Shown here: positions 14,437-27,342 of the stretch, piece by piece
Position numbering within the stretch: position 1 is the stretch's first letter
How the letters are laid out: each line of letters begins with the position of its first letter
NCBI RefSeq assembly: GCF_014066305.1
Contig: NW_023501075.1
Coordinates: 186,001 to 250,000, forward strand
Reading direction: 5' to 3'
DNA: 64,000 nucleotides
From: Letharia columbiana
Taxonomy: Eukaryota > Ascomycota > Lecanoromycetes > Lecanorales > Parmeliaceae
Translations under genes and position numbers: made by a program
Notes under the pieces: generated by a model
The model's database searches: none
What the model was told of the DNA's origin: nothing
What the model saw: only the letters and a program-made list of their open reading frames with translations

Positions 14437-15160
14437 ATATTAAATTAATTTTTAGTCTTTTAAATATCGATTTAAGAGCGTTAATATAGAGATTAATATT
14501 TTTAAAAATTATAGCTATTTTACGATAAAGTATCTAATTAATACGTTTATAATAGTTATATCTAATAAAGTTAATATAAAAAACGCGATTAAAAGAAAAT
14601 TATATCGTATTATAAATTAATTTTAAATATTATTTATAATATAAATTTAATTAAAGATTAATTTTTCGCTTTTTAGAGATATTAGAGTAGATATATAAAT
14701 AGTAATTATTCTCTAAATTTATATTTATATTATTATATTAAATACTATAGTAATAAAACTCTTTATAATTATTAATAAGATTTAAGATCTCTAGTATTAA
14801 AGAATAGAGGATTTAATTAATAATATACTCGCTAGAGTTAATCGAATTATTTATACTTATTTCAATCTTTTTATAATCTTATTTTATATCGTCTATCTTA
14901 TCTATTTTAAATATATTAACTTAAGTCTTTTCGTTATCGTAGTATTACTTAGCTATTTTATCTTTTTATAATATTATATTATAGCGATTATAAATCTAAT
15001 TTATAGAATTTAAATTATATTATATAAATTTTATAGTATATAAATAACGCGTAATATAATTAACGAGTTTTATTAAAGATTAAATAGAAGTTAAATAAGA
15101 GTTAAAAGATAGATTAAAAGAATATAAACTATCGAAATTATTATTAAAGAAATCTACTAA
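14437..15160 (-). mobile_element. Helitron 5'-region fragment
   Basis: This fragment is homologous to copy A around 6320-7100 read on the opposite strand, and to the piece of copy C at about 39590-40790 in the same orientation. It contains the empty target TAATTAATACG, which in copy C is occupied by the Helitron at 39691-40096. It ends abruptly at the MITE copy starting at 15161. Neither Helitron terminus is present. Confidence 0.75.
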
Positions 15161-15293
15161 TACTAGTTAAAAAGATATAGTATATTTTATAAAATATCTT
15201 ATATTAAGTAATATTATATTATATTAGAATATAATATAAATAAAATTAGATATTATATCTTTTTTTAAATATAAATTTAATATTTTAATAATA
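15161..15293 (+). mobile_element. Foldback hAT-like MITE, copy 3, left arm piece
   Basis: It starts TACTAGTTAAAAAGATATAG, the RIP-mutated form of TACTGGCCGGAAAGGTATGG at 21535. It follows that left arm base for base, with C-to-T and G-to-A differences, for about 130 bp. It is broken by the Helitron at 15294. Further pieces of the same arm are at 16957-16971, 24484-24516 and 24989 to about 25040. Confidence 0.8.
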
Positions 15294-16956
15294 TTAATAT
15301 ATATAAAAGAATAAGATAGAGCTAAGTTTAAAAATCTTAAATTTATATATATAGTTAAATATTAATTCGAGATTATTACGTTTTTTAATTAAACTAACTA
15401 AGTTAACTCGTTAACTCTCTTAAGCTCTCTTATTAAAAGTTTATATATAGAAATTTTATACTCTAAAATAACTAGCTCTCTATAAATACTAGCTCTTTAT
15501 AATTTTAAAAATTATAAAGCTTAATATACGCTTTCTAACGCTATAAAAATAATAAAATTTAATCTACTATTAATAAATTAAATTAATATTTAAATATAAT
15601 AATTTTATTAGACGCGTTCGAAATCGAATAATAATCCTTTTATCTATTTATATAATTATTCTTCTTTTATTATTCTACTAATTTATTAATATAAATATAT
15701 TTATTCTCGATACCCCTCGCGGAAACGTTATCAAACGCTTTAAATATATATATCTCTTTTATCCGCCTCTTAAAGCCTTTATTAATATCTCTCTAGATTA
15801 TCTCTTAGCGAATTCGCTATTACTAGTAATTAAGGCCGTAACGAGAGTTTAATAGCTATCTACTATTACTTATAAACGCGTTAAAAGATTAAAAAGAGCT
15901 CGAACGAATATATAGTTATCGTCTTCTCTTATATACTTCTCTTTAGTTAGCGATACTCGACTAATCGCTTAATTAATACTATTTATTTTATTAACTTAAT
16001 AATTTACTTAATTAATTACTTAGCTAGCTACTTAATCTAATACTTTATAAGAGAAGAAGTAAGAGAAGAAATTATAATAGATAAATATAAAGAATATTAC
16101 GAAGAAATTAAGCGATAATAAGATTATTATCGTTAAGAATACGACTTAGCTCTTTAAGATCTTATATTATATACTCTCTACGATTCTATATTAATTTATT
16201 ACTTAATAAGCGAAGAATATTATTATAGTTTAATCTATTATCTTTATTATATTAATATAATATATTACTATAATAACGTTATAAGAGAAGAATCTACTAT
16301 AATAATTATAGTTAATTAAATCTTTATAGAAGAAATATTATAAGAGAAGAAATTATAATAAATAAATATAAAGAATATTACGAAGAATATTATAAAGAAT
16401 ACTATAAAGAAATTAAGCGATAATAAGATTATTATTATTAAGAATATAACTTAGCTCTTTAAGATTCTATATTATATACTCTCTATAATTCTATATTAAA
16501 TTATTATTTAGTAAATAAAGAATATTACTATAACTTAATTTATTATTCTAATTATATTAATATAATATATTATTATAATCTCTATAAAAGAAATATCGAA
16601 TAATATATATTTAAATAAATTAAAATCGTTTAATATTTATAGCTATTTTATTATTCGAAAAATTTTATTATAATAGAAGATATTATAGAATTTATATTAC
16701 TAATTAATATATTATCTTTATTACTTTTCGATATCTTAATACTTCTTACTATAAGAATATAGTCTTTCTCTATTTTTTATAGATAATTATTACGAATTAA
16801 TTATTTACACTTAATATACCTTTCTAATTAAATCTTAGCGCGTCTCTCTTCATATATATATATTTATAGATTATATAGATTAATAGAATAACTTAATATT
16901 AAGAACTATTTCTTTAAAAAACTAGATTATAAATTTAATTTATAGACTTAAACTTA
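15294..16956 (+). mobile_element. Medium non-autonomous Helitron carrying TRIM-like sequence
   Basis: The 5' end is TTAATATATATAAAAG after A. The 3' end is CTTAAACTTA before T. Roughly the first 600 bp match the 5' region of Helitron A. On the minus strand at about 16560-16910 it holds a RIPed LTR and internal start of the small LTR element seen at 41422-42753 and 55117-55266 (complement of GAAATAGTTCTTAATATTA, then an ACGCGCTAAG segment). A repeated block lies at about 16040-16570, with two copies around 16060 and 16335. No protein is encoded. Confidence 0.82.
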
Positions 16957-16971
16957 TATATTATAATATAA
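16957..16971 (+). mobile_element. 15-bp remnant of MITE copy 3 between two Helitrons
   Basis: TATATTATAATATAA is the RIPed equivalent of TATACCACGGTATGGTA in the intact MITE left arm near 21667-21683. It follows on from the piece ending at 15293. It is all that separates two Helitrons that inserted independently into the same MITE arm. Confidence 0.6.
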
Positions 16972-19900
16972 TTAATATATATAAAAGAATAAGATAGAAT
17001 TAAATTTGAAAATCTTAAATTTATATATATAGTTAATTATTAATTTAAAGTTATTATATCTTTTAATTAGACTAACTAAGTTAGCTCGCTAACTCTCTTA
17101 AGCTTTCTTATTAAAAATTTATATATAAAAGTCTTATACTCTAAAATAATTAGCTTTCTATAAATGCTATTTCTTTATAATTTCGTAAATTATAGAGTTT
17201 AATATACGCTTTCTAACGCTATAAAAATAATAAAGTTTAATCTACTATTAATAAGTTAAACTAATATTTAAATATCGTAATTATATTAAATATATTCGAG
17301 ATTAGTTAATAATTCTTTTATCTATTTATATAATTATATTTTTCTATAATTCTATTAATCTACTAATTATAAATAAATTCGCTCTCGATATCTCTTATTT
17401 AAATATTACTAAGTATCTAAGATATATATTTCTTTTCCTTATCTTTTAAATCTCTTATTAATACCCTTAGACTATTTTTTAACGAATTTATTATTATTAA
17501 TAATTAAGATTATAAGCGAGCTTAATAGTTATTTATTACTACTTATAAACGTATTAAAAAACTCTTTAAAAGAGCTTAAACGAATATATTCTTCTTTATA
17601 TACTTCTTTTAAATTAGCGATAATATCTTTTAATTTAATAATATTATCTTTTAAAACGCGTTTTTCTTTTTAATTTATTCTTTATTACTTTATTTTAAAG
17701 TCTCTTAACGCGTATTAAATCTTAAATATTATTAAGAAGAAGCTTCTAAATAAGAGAAAGACGCTATTAAAAACTCTTTATTATAAGATTTATTATTAGA
17801 TTTCTTTAATAATAACTCTTTTAATAGTTTATATTCTTTTAATCTATCTTTTAACTCTTATTTAAATTTTACTTAATCTTTAATAAAGCTTATTAGCTAT
17901 ACCACGCGTTACTTATATATTATAAAGTTTATATAATATAATTTAGATTCTATAAACTAAATTTATAATAGTTATAATATAATATTATAAAAAGATAAGA
18001 TAATTAAGTAATACTATAATAGCGAAAAAATTAAAATTAAAATATTTAAAATAGATATTAATTAAGAAGTAAATAATATAGAATAGAATTATAAGAGTAT
18101 TAAAATAAGTATAAATAATTTAATTAACTCTAGCGAGTATACTATTAATTAAATTCTTTATTCTTTAATATTAGAGATCTTAAATTTCACTAATAATTAT
18201 AAAGAATTTTATCGCTATAGTATTTAATATAATAATATAATCTTTATAATTTTATAATAAATTATTATTAATTATTTAATTACTCTTTATATATATAAAA
18301 TTTAAAAAGTAATTATTATTTATATATTTACTCTAGCGTTTTTAAAGAGCGAAAAATTAATTTTTAATTAAATCTATATTATAAATAATATTTAAGATTA
18401 ATTTATAATATAATATAACTTTCTCTTAATTATATTTTTTATATTAATTTTATTAGATATAGCTATTATAATTATATTAATTAGATACTTTATTATAAAA
18501 TAACTATAATTCTTAAAAGTATTAATCTCTATATATTAATATTTAAAAGATTAAAAATTAATTTAAATATATAAGATTATAAGTTACTCTATAAGAATTT
18601 ACGATATTATAATTTATATATTTATAATTATCTTATTTTAAATAAGATTACTATTATTTAAAGGCGTAATATTAATAATTTATTAGATATATTTAAGAGT
18701 AGAAATATATTAATAGAGATTTAAAGTAGTAAGAGATTTAGTATTTTAAATTAATATCTAATTTATATATCTTTATATTATTCTTTTATTTTTTTATTTA
18801 ATAAGTAACTATAATATAATAATATATATAATATAGATAATATATTAAATAGAAATTTTCTTATTTAGCGAAGTAGAAATAGCGAAATCGTTTTACGAGT
18901 TAGAGGAATTATTAGTCGAGATAGCTTTATATAAATAATACTTATTTTATATTATAGATTTATTTCGTCTATTTCTTTTATTTTATTAATTATTAACTTT
19001 TTATAAATATATAATATAGAATTATCTTAATAAATTTAATTATTTTCTTTATTATAATAAACTACTATAGTATTTTATCTACGATATTTATATAATTATT
19101 AAAAATAATAAACTTTATTAATTAAAAATAAATTAGAAGATTTTTTAAGCTAATATTTACTAAGTAATTATAATAAGTAATTAGATTAATAAATAAATAT
19201 ATATAATTTTTTTCTATTAAGAAGACTTATAATTTATAAAATAACTCTATTAGAATATTATTATTCTATTTACTAAGTTTAATTAATTAAATCTCTTTAT
19301 AACTTTTATCTATAATTTAAAATAAATTAAAATTATTAAAAATCTTCTATTTAATAAATATATTATTAATTAATTTAATTTAATTATTAAAGTATTTAGA
19401 TTAAAGCTAAAGATTCTTATAAATAATATTTTAAAGAAGAAGATATTAGATATACTTTTATTTCTTTTATCCTCTATTATAATATAATAATTCTTTTTCT
19501 TTTTATTTAATAAAATAGTTTTTTAAATAATATATTAATTAAATAATTAATATAAATAATAATCTATAAAGATATTTCTAATATTATTTAGTTTTTTATA
19601 CGTTATAATTGCTATTAATTAACTCTATAATATTATTTAAGAAATTTCTTTATTTTTATAAAAGCGAAGTATAATTAATTAAAATATCGATTAATTTTAA
19701 TTTTAATTAACTTTATAGATAATAAATTAAATTTCGATTTATATTTATATTATAGAATTTTAAAAATAAAATTTATTATATATTTATATTCTTATTATAT
19801 TATATTCTAAAAATTAATTTTTTAATATTATTAAGATAATCGTTATTATTAATATTAAGATCTCTAATTAATATTTAAATCTCTAATTAAAAACTATATT

Positions 19901-21526
19901 CTAATTAAAAATTATTTTTTAATCTCTATACGATTATTATTAGATATATACTTTATAAGAATTATAATTAATATATTATTAATAAAATAAATATTATTTT
20001 ATTTTATTAAAATTTAAATAAAAATATATATAATAAGTAGTTTTCGAAGAACTTTAATAATTATATTATCTTTAAATTAAATTTTAAATATTTTAAATAT
20101 TATTAATATAAATTTATTAAGATATTAAATAATAAATTTAAATAGAATTATTAGATAATATTTTATAATCTTTATTTATTAATTAAGTATAATACTTATA
20201 TTAATATAAAGATTTACGTTAATATTAAAATCTATAAATATATTTTTAAATATATTTATAAAGATAGCGATTAAGCTAATTTTTAAATAGAGTATAAAAA
20301 TAATATAAATTAGAATAATATAGATTTAAATTAAATAAATAAAATTTAAAAGTATTAAGATATATAATAAATAAGCTTTATAAAAGTTTATTAAAGAATT
20401 TTAAATTTTAAATTATATAATTATAATTCTCTTATCGAATAATTATTTATTTATCTTTTAAATTAATATAATATAATATTTAATAATAATAATAATTTAA
20501 ATTAGATAATTAATATAATATATAAATATTAGATTAAGCTAATAATCTTCTTTTAATTAAATTAATAATATTAATAATAAAGATAAGTAGAAGATCTCTT
20601 CTATATTAATCTATCGAAGTAATATATTTAATTAAATAAATAAATAAGATATATTTAAATAGAGTTTATATTAGAGATATAAAGATATTATTATAAAAAT
20701 ATATTATATTAATTTAAACGCTAGAAAACTCTTCTATCTACGATATCTTCTTTTAAATATATTAAATTCTATATTCTTTAAAGACTTATATATAATAAAT
20801 AATAATATTTTTTTTTTATTATTATAATATTTATATAATAAGAGACTTACTTTATAATAATATTAAATAAAATTAAATATTAAATAAAATAATGATTTAG
20901 AAGAGAGAATATTACTTATAGAGTCTCTTTATAATAATTCTATTATAATATAAACTCGATAATTTTCTAAATCTATAGAATAATTATAAATTAAAATATA
21001 TAAATTTTTTTATTATTAGATAGAAAAAATATAAATATAATATAAATAGTTTATCGCGTTAATAATAATATTAAAATATTATAACTTTTTTTAATATAAT
21101 ATTTCTTTTTTTTATATTAAAACTTTTTATATTAAATTTCTTTTAAATAATTTCTTTAATAAATTAAAGTATTTTAAGTTATAGAATAAAAAGATTATCG
21201 TTCTAATAGTAGTTTTAAAAGATCGCAATATTTTTTTATATAGTATTTCTTTTTTAATTATTAAAACTTTTCGCGCTAGATATTTTTTTTCTTTTTTTAT
21301 TTATAAATAATTTAATTTTTCTTTTATACTTTATATATATTTCTTAATTAATATTTATTATTCTTTATTTAAATTATTTAATAATTTTATTTATATTCTT
21401 TAAATTTAATATTATATTCTTCTTCTATTAAATAATAAATAATATAAATAAACTATCGCCGAAGACTTCTATTTTTATTTAATTTAAATTTATTTAAAAG
21501 AAAATAATATTAGCTTTATTAAGAAT

Positions 21527-21534
21527 ATTAGTTT
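21527..21534 (+). repeat. 8-bp target duplication, left (MITE copy 1)
   Basis: ATTAGTTT directly precedes the MITE and is repeated exactly at 22683-22690. An 8-bp duplication is typical of hAT transposases. Confidence 0.85.
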
Positions 21535-22682
21535 TACTGGCCGGAAAGGTATGGTATATCCCATGGGATATTCCATACCAAGTGATACCATACCGTACCC
21601 GGGTATGGTATGGGTAGGGTCGGATACCATTCCATTTTTCTGGTATGGGTTCGGGATCTTGGCGGGATATACCACGGTATGGTATATCTGTGGTATCATA
21701 TCATGGAATGGTATATGTATGGGATATCCCGTTGGGATTTCTATATTTAGAAGTATAAGTAGCTATTCTAGTCATCATTCTGGCCTACCTGCTACCCGGC
21801 TGGCCTACCATGGCTGGCACTACCATGGCTGGCACTACCATGGCTGGCACTACCATGGCTGGCACTACCATGGCTGGCACTACCATGGCTGGCACTACCA
21901 TGGCTGGCACTACCATGGCTGGCACTACCATGGCTGGCACTACCATGGCTGGCACTACCATGGCTGGCACTACCATGGCTGGCACTACCATGGCTGGCAC
22001 TACCATGGCTGGCACTACCATGGCTGGCACTACCATGGCTGGCACTACCATAGCTGGCGGCTGGCACTACCATGGCTGGCACTACCATGACTACCACTAC
22101 CATGACTGGCACTATCATAGCTACCATATGATAGTAGGCTATTTGAATAATAAATAGTGATAGCCATGGTAGTGGTAGCTGTTAAAATATCAGGTATGTG
22201 ATGTGTAGAACGGACGGATTGATTCTCCAAAACCTCTCCGGGGCCAGGTCCTAAATACAGTACAAAATCAGGTGGCTGAAGAACACGGTGGCTGGGATGC
22301 GCGGGGGCCACATTTCGACAGTAGCTATGGTAGTGATAGTTATGATAGTGGCAGCTATGGTAGTGGTAGATAAGATAGTGCCAGCCATGATAGTGGTAGC
22401 CATGGTAGTATATCGAATGGGGGTAGATACGATTAGCCGTTGACCAGAATGATGATTAGAATAGCTACTTTATACTTCTAAATATAGAAATCCCAGTCGG
22501 GATATCCCATACATATACCATTCCATGGTATGATACCACAGATATACCATACCGTGGGATATCCCGCCAAGATCCCATATTATACCAGGTATGGGATCAT
22601 GCAAATCTCAATATCCCATACCTTACCGAGTATGGTATGGCAGGTCAATATACCATACCATACCATATCTTTCCGACCAGTA
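21535..22682. mobile_element. Foldback, hAT-like MITE, copy 1 (not RIPed)
   Basis: This 1148-bp element lacks the RIP signature of the Helitron around it. The ends are inverted: TACTGGCCGGAAAGGTATGG on the left and the complement of TACTGGTCGGAAAGATATGG on the right. The inverted arms extend about 240 bp (21535-21783 against 22442-22682) and are rich in GGTATGG/CCATACC words. Inside them a direct 15-bp array (21806-22118) faces a shorter inverted counterpart (about 22323-22412), giving a foldback layout. It encodes no transposase. The open frames on both strands, with WHYHG or MVVPA repeats, come from the 15-bp array. Confidence 0.9.
21806..22118. repeat. 15-bp tandem array inside the MITE
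   Basis: Sixteen identical units of TACCATGGCTGGCAC run from 21806 to 22045. Diverged units (CCATAGC, CCATGAC) follow to about 22118. Each unit contains an NcoI-type CCATGG palindrome. Identical units in a RIP-prone genome indicate very recent expansion or sequence too young to have been hit. Confidence 0.95.
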
Positions 22683-22690
22683 ATTAGTTT
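22683..22690 (+). repeat. 8-bp target duplication, right (MITE copy 1)
   Basis: ATTAGTTT, identical to 21527-21534. Its removal with the MITE gives back the sequence found in Helitron A near 10040. Confidence 0.85.
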
Positions 22691-24483
22691 TATTATTAAT
22701 TTTAATCTATTTATAATCTAGCGAAATTATAAATAATATTATATTAATAATTAAAATTAATTTCTACGCGAAGTATATAGCTATTAAATTAATATCTAAA
22801 ATTAAATATAAATAAATTTTAATAATAATTAAATTATTATAGCTAACGCTATTTAAAATACGATCTCTTATTTTAATAATTAATTCTTTTTTTTTAATAA
22901 TTATAAAGATATTAATAAAATTATATTTTAAAATATTATATTATAAAAAATATAAAATAATTTTAAAATAGCTATTATTATAATTTTATTTAATATTATC
23001 TTTATTCTTTTTTAAAATAATACTATTACTTATTCTTACTTTAAGATTTCTCTTAATATTATTATTTAGTTTAATTATAATATATTAATAAAATAAAATT
23101 TAATTTAATTATTAAAGATAATTAAGCTTATTTTCTAAAATAAAATCTTTATATAAAATCGCTATAATATTAAAATCGTTAATTATATACTTTAAGATAT
23201 TTAAAAAAAAATTTACTTCTTTTAATAATATAATTATATACTTCTATAATAATTTTTATTAAATTTTTTTAATTATTAAAAATATTAAGTTAGATTATAT
23301 CGCTTAAGTTATATTAAAAATATCTTATTTTTAAAATTATATTTAAATTTTTAGATTTATAGAAAATATAAAGTTTTAAAATCTTAATCTTATTAATTAA
23401 GATTAAATTAATATAAAGAAATTTATTTAGAAATTATTAAATATAAATAATAATATCTTAATAAGCTTCGAAGAATAAAAAATTATTAATTAATCTATTA
23501 AGTAATTATTAGATAACTCTATTATTTAGCTAATTAATACTATTTATAATAATCTTAATCTATATTAAATAACTAATTTTTATATATTTAAAATAATTCT
23601 TTATACTCTTAATAAGAATATTATCTAATTTAATAATTAAGTTTTTAATAAATTCTCTAAAATTAAGATTATTTATAATAATAGAAATTAAGTTATTAAT
23701 AAGAAAAATAGCTTTCTTTTATTTACTAATATAATAAATATTTTTAAATTAATCTCGTATTTATTTTATTATTTAAAGTTAAAATAAAATTATATAATAA
23801 TATTATTAAGAAATTTAAAATAGCGTATAGATTTATATAATAAAATATATTTATAAATTAAATATATTAAATTTAAAATATTTAATTATTATATTCTTAA
23901 AAATAAATATAATAATAAATAATATTATATATTACGTATTTCTCTAGCTTTATCTAATTTAAATAATCTATATACTTTTTTTTAACGTATCTAATTTCTA
24001 ATTTAATTAATCTTTAATATAATAATTAATAAGTCTTAGAGCTAGTTATTATAATAAATTAATTTATATTTATATCTTAAAATCTTTATTTATAATTAAC
24101 TATATATAATCTTAAATTAAATTTTAATAATATTAATTTATTAATTATAATTTTAGATAATCTACTAAGAAGATAATTTACTTAATCGATAAAATATATT
24201 AAGAATAAGATTATTAACTAAGTACTTCTTTTTTAAATAATAATATAATTAATTAGTAATTTATAGTAATAGAAGTAAATTATTTATTATATAAAAAGTA
24301 AGTAAAGTTCGATTTAACTTAGAGTTAAAGCTTTTATCTTCTTTATTAATTTCGTAATAATAAAAATAAATTAAAAACGTATAGTAAGCGATTAGAATTT
24401 AATTTAACTTAGAATTAAGATTAAAATTTTATTTAACTTAGAAAAATTTAACTTTATAAATTTAATTTATAGGTTTTTATTTA

Positions 24484-24516
24484 TATATTTATAATATTAT
24501 ATTATATTATAAAATA
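24484..24516 (+). mobile_element. MITE copy 3, third piece
   Basis: The 33 bp between Helitron B and the next Helitron match the RIPed form of the MITE left arm segment near 21684-21712 (TATCTGTGGTATCATATCATGG in the intact copy). Confidence 0.6.
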
Positions 24517-24988
24517 CGAGTAAAGATTTATAAATTAAATTTATAATCTTTTTTTTAATTAAGGCTATCGAGTAAATAGATAAGCGATCTTTAATAAGCG
24601 AACTTTAATAAGCGGGCTATTCGACTGTCGAGCGAACTTTAATAAGCGATATTTGAATTTCTTACGCTTTAATAATTATAAGACTAAATTTTAAAATTCT
24701 TAAAAATTCGAAAAGCATAAATAGCGCTTTAAAATAAAAAAAAAAAACTCAAAATTTTAATAGAAAATAAAAAAGTAATTTATATATTAATAATAATATA
24801 TATCTATTTTTTTAATAAGAGAGGCGTAAGAGAGCGAGATTTTAATAATTACGAACGCTAATTTATTTACCCGCGATAAGTTAATCGATCTAATTAAAAA
24901 GCGTAGAGAACTCGAATTAATAATTAGCTATATATATAAATTTAAGATTTTTAAACTTAACTCTATCTTATTCTTTTATATATATTAA
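24517..24988 (-). mobile_element. Short non-autonomous Helitron in MITE copy 3
   Basis: The 3' end is on the left (CGAGTAAAG after A) and the 5' end on the right (TATATTAA before T). Length is 472 bp. Compared with the other short copies it has an extra unit of the GCGAACTTTAATAAGCG direct repeat, and one less-mutated patch at 24601-24630. Confidence 0.87.
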
Positions 24989-25518
24989 TATATAAAATAT
25001 TTTAATTAGAATTTCTATATTTATAGAATAATTTAATTAAAAAATATAAAAAATATATATTATTCTTTATTAAGAGAGAGAAAATATAAAGGGTAATTTA
25101 ATATAGCTATTTATCTTCTTATTAATAATAATAATTAGAATAATAATTAGAATTATAAATATCTTTATTCTTCTTTTTAAAATTATAATATAAAAAAATA
25201 TTCTAAATTTTAAATCTTTAAATCTTATAAGAATAAAATTCTATAATTATCTTTATTTATATATTTATTTTAACGTATTAAATAAATTTTAAAAATTTTA
25301 TATTTATTTTTCTCTTAAATTCTTTATTTTATCTTTCTTTTATTTTATTTTATTATAATTTTTTTAAATACTATAAATCTATCTTTATCTAATTAAATTT
25401 ATTAATTATTTATAAATAAATCTACTTTTAAAATTATTTTAGATCTCTTTATCGAGATTAAATCTATTATTATTAATTCTCTTTAATTATAAACTTATTA
25501 ATTATCTTTTTATATTTA
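24989..25518. other. Tail of MITE copy 3, then unidentified RIPed DNA
   Basis: The first 50 bp match the RIPed MITE arm (TTTCTATATTTA is shared with 21738-21749 of the intact copy). The rest, to 25518, shows no recognisable feature. No right terminus of the MITE could be found. Confidence 0.5.
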
Positions 25519-26988
25519 TAAGTAAAGACCTATGAATTAAATTTATAAAGTTGAATTTTTCTAAGTTAAATCGAATTTTAGCTCTAGCTCTAAGTTAAAT
25601 CGAACTCTAATCGCTTACTATACGTTTTTAACCTATATATAGATATATATATACGAAGAGAGGCGCGCTAAGGCCTAATTAGAAAGGTGTATTAAGTGTA
25701 AAGAATTAATTCGTAATAATTACTTATAAAAAATAGAGAAAGAGTATCGAAATATCGAAAAGAAATGAAGATAATATGTTAATTAGTGGTGTAAATCCCA
25801 TATTATCTTCTATCGTAGTAAAATCTTTCGAATAATAAAATAGCTATTAGAGTAAGATATCGGACGATTTCAATTCGTTTAAATATATATCGTCCGATAT
25901 TTCTTCTATAGAGATCTAATTAACTATAATCGTCGTAGTAAATTCTTCTCTTATAACGTTATTATAGTAATATACTATATTAATATAGTAGAAATAATAG
26001 AGTAAGTTATAGTAATATTCTTCGCTTACTAAGTAATAATTTAATATGAAATCGTAAAGAGTATATAACGTGGGATCTTAAAGAGCTAAGTCGTATTCTT
26101 AACGATAATAATCTTATTATTACTTAATTTCTCCGTAGTATTCTCCGCAGTGTTCTCCCCGCAGTGTTCTTCGTATTTATCTATTATAGTTTCTTCTCTT
26201 ATAATATTTCTTCTATAGAGGTTTAATTAACTTATCGCTGGCTTAAGAGAAGTATATAGAAGAGAACGTATTCGTTTAAACTCTTTTTAAGGGTCTTCTA
26301 ATGCGTTTATAAGCAGTAGTAGATAGCTATTAGACTCGCTTACGGCCTCGATTACTAGTAGTAGCGAATTTGTTAAGAGATAGCTTAAGAACGTTAATAG
26401 AGACTCTAAGAGGCGAGTAAAAGGAGTGTATATATCTAAATCGAACGCGTTTGATGTGATTATAATATTTAAATATTAGTTTAATTCATCTATCGCTGAC
26501 TTAAGAGGAGTATATAGAGGAGAACGTATCTATTCGAGCTCTTTTCGAGGGCCTTTTAACGCGTTTAATGAAATTAATAGAATTAATAGAGTAATAAAAG
26601 AATAATAGCGTAAATGATTACATAAATAGATGAAAGGATTATTATTCGATTTCGAACGCGTCTAGTATAACTACTATAACTATTATATTTAAATATCTAT
26701 TTAATTTACTAATAGTAGACTAAACTTTATAATTTTTATAGCGTTAGAAAGCGTAAAGTAAGCTCTATAATTTGAGGAATTATAAAGTAACTATATATAT
26801 CGTAAGCTAAGTACTTTAAAGTGTAAAACTTCTATATATAAATTTTTAATAAGGGAGCTCGAGAGAGCTAGCGGGCTAACTTAGTCGATCTAATTAAAGA
26901 GTATAATAACTCTAAATTTATAATTAACTATATATATAAATTTAAGATTTTTAAGCTTAGCTCTATCTTATTCTATTATATATACTAA
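25519..26988 (-). mobile_element. Medium non-autonomous Helitron, abutting Helitron C
   Basis: The 3' end is TAAGTAAAG after A at 25519. The 5' end is TACTAA at 26988, directly followed by the 3' end of Helitron C. The left 120 bp match the 3' end of the autonomous element. About 25640-26250 matches the LTR tail and internal region of the TRIM-like element (GGCGCGCTAAGGCCTAATTA; TTAGTGGTGTAAATCCC). About 26260-26988 matches the Helitron 5' region. It is only partly RIPed. Confidence 0.87.
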
Positions 26989-27342
26989 TAAGTAAAGGCC
27001 TATAAATTAAATTTATAAAGTTAGATTTTTCTAAGTTAAATCGAATTTTAGTCTTAGCTCTAAGTATAAATCGAACTTTAATCGCTTATTATACGTTTTT
27101 AATCTATTTCTATTATTATAAAATTAATAAAGAAGATAAAAGCTCTAATTCTAAGTTAAATCGAACTCTATTTACTTTCTATATAATATTTAATCTATTT
27201 AACTTACTTCTATTACTATAAATTACTAATTAATTATATTTTTATCTAAAAAAGAAGTATTTACTTAATAATCTTATTTTTAATATATCTCGTTAATCGA
27301 ATAAGTTATTTTCTTAATAGATTATTTAAGACTATAATTAAT

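Larger units (their letters stand above)
18600..24200 (+). pseudogene. Helitron Rep-helicase pseudogene, copy B
   Basis: This is the counterpart of the copy A Rep-helicase frame, with dense stops and a 1.15-kb MITE inserted at 21535-22682. Landmarks are the KYIFKYIYK two-tyrosine motif at 20236-20262, followed by the KDSD-stop-AN context, and the helicase C-terminal region near 24000-24110. It is not functional and adds no information on catalysis beyond copy A. Its boundaries are inferred from the alignment with copy A. Confidence 0.75.
16972..24483 (+). mobile_element. Helitron copy B (autonomous type), interrupted by a MITE
   Basis: It begins TTAATATATATAAAAG after A and ends TTTTTATTTA before T (RIPed CTTTACTTA). 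Without the MITE at 21535-22682 it is about 6.36 kb, the same length as copy A and collinear with it. RIP is stronger than in A: the HUH region near 19752-19790 has lost even the CpG retained in A. The two-tyrosine motif KYIFKYIYK survives at 20236-20262. It sits inside MITE copy 3. Confidence 0.88.

Noticed and set aside
21551..22311. Several overlapping protein-like frames (WHYHG, MAGTT, MVVPA, SASHG repeats) on both strands
   Set aside because: All arise from the 15-bp TACCATGGCTGGCAC array, which is open in every frame because its length is a multiple of three and it has no stop. No start context or domain supports a gene.
26985..26992. Helitron termini read as a terminal inverted repeat (AGTA...TACT) of a TA-targeting DNA transposon
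   Set aside because: Only four bases match and flanks are not consistently duplicated. The A/T insertion, 3' hairpin and Rep-helicase motifs in the long copies fit a Helitron instead.
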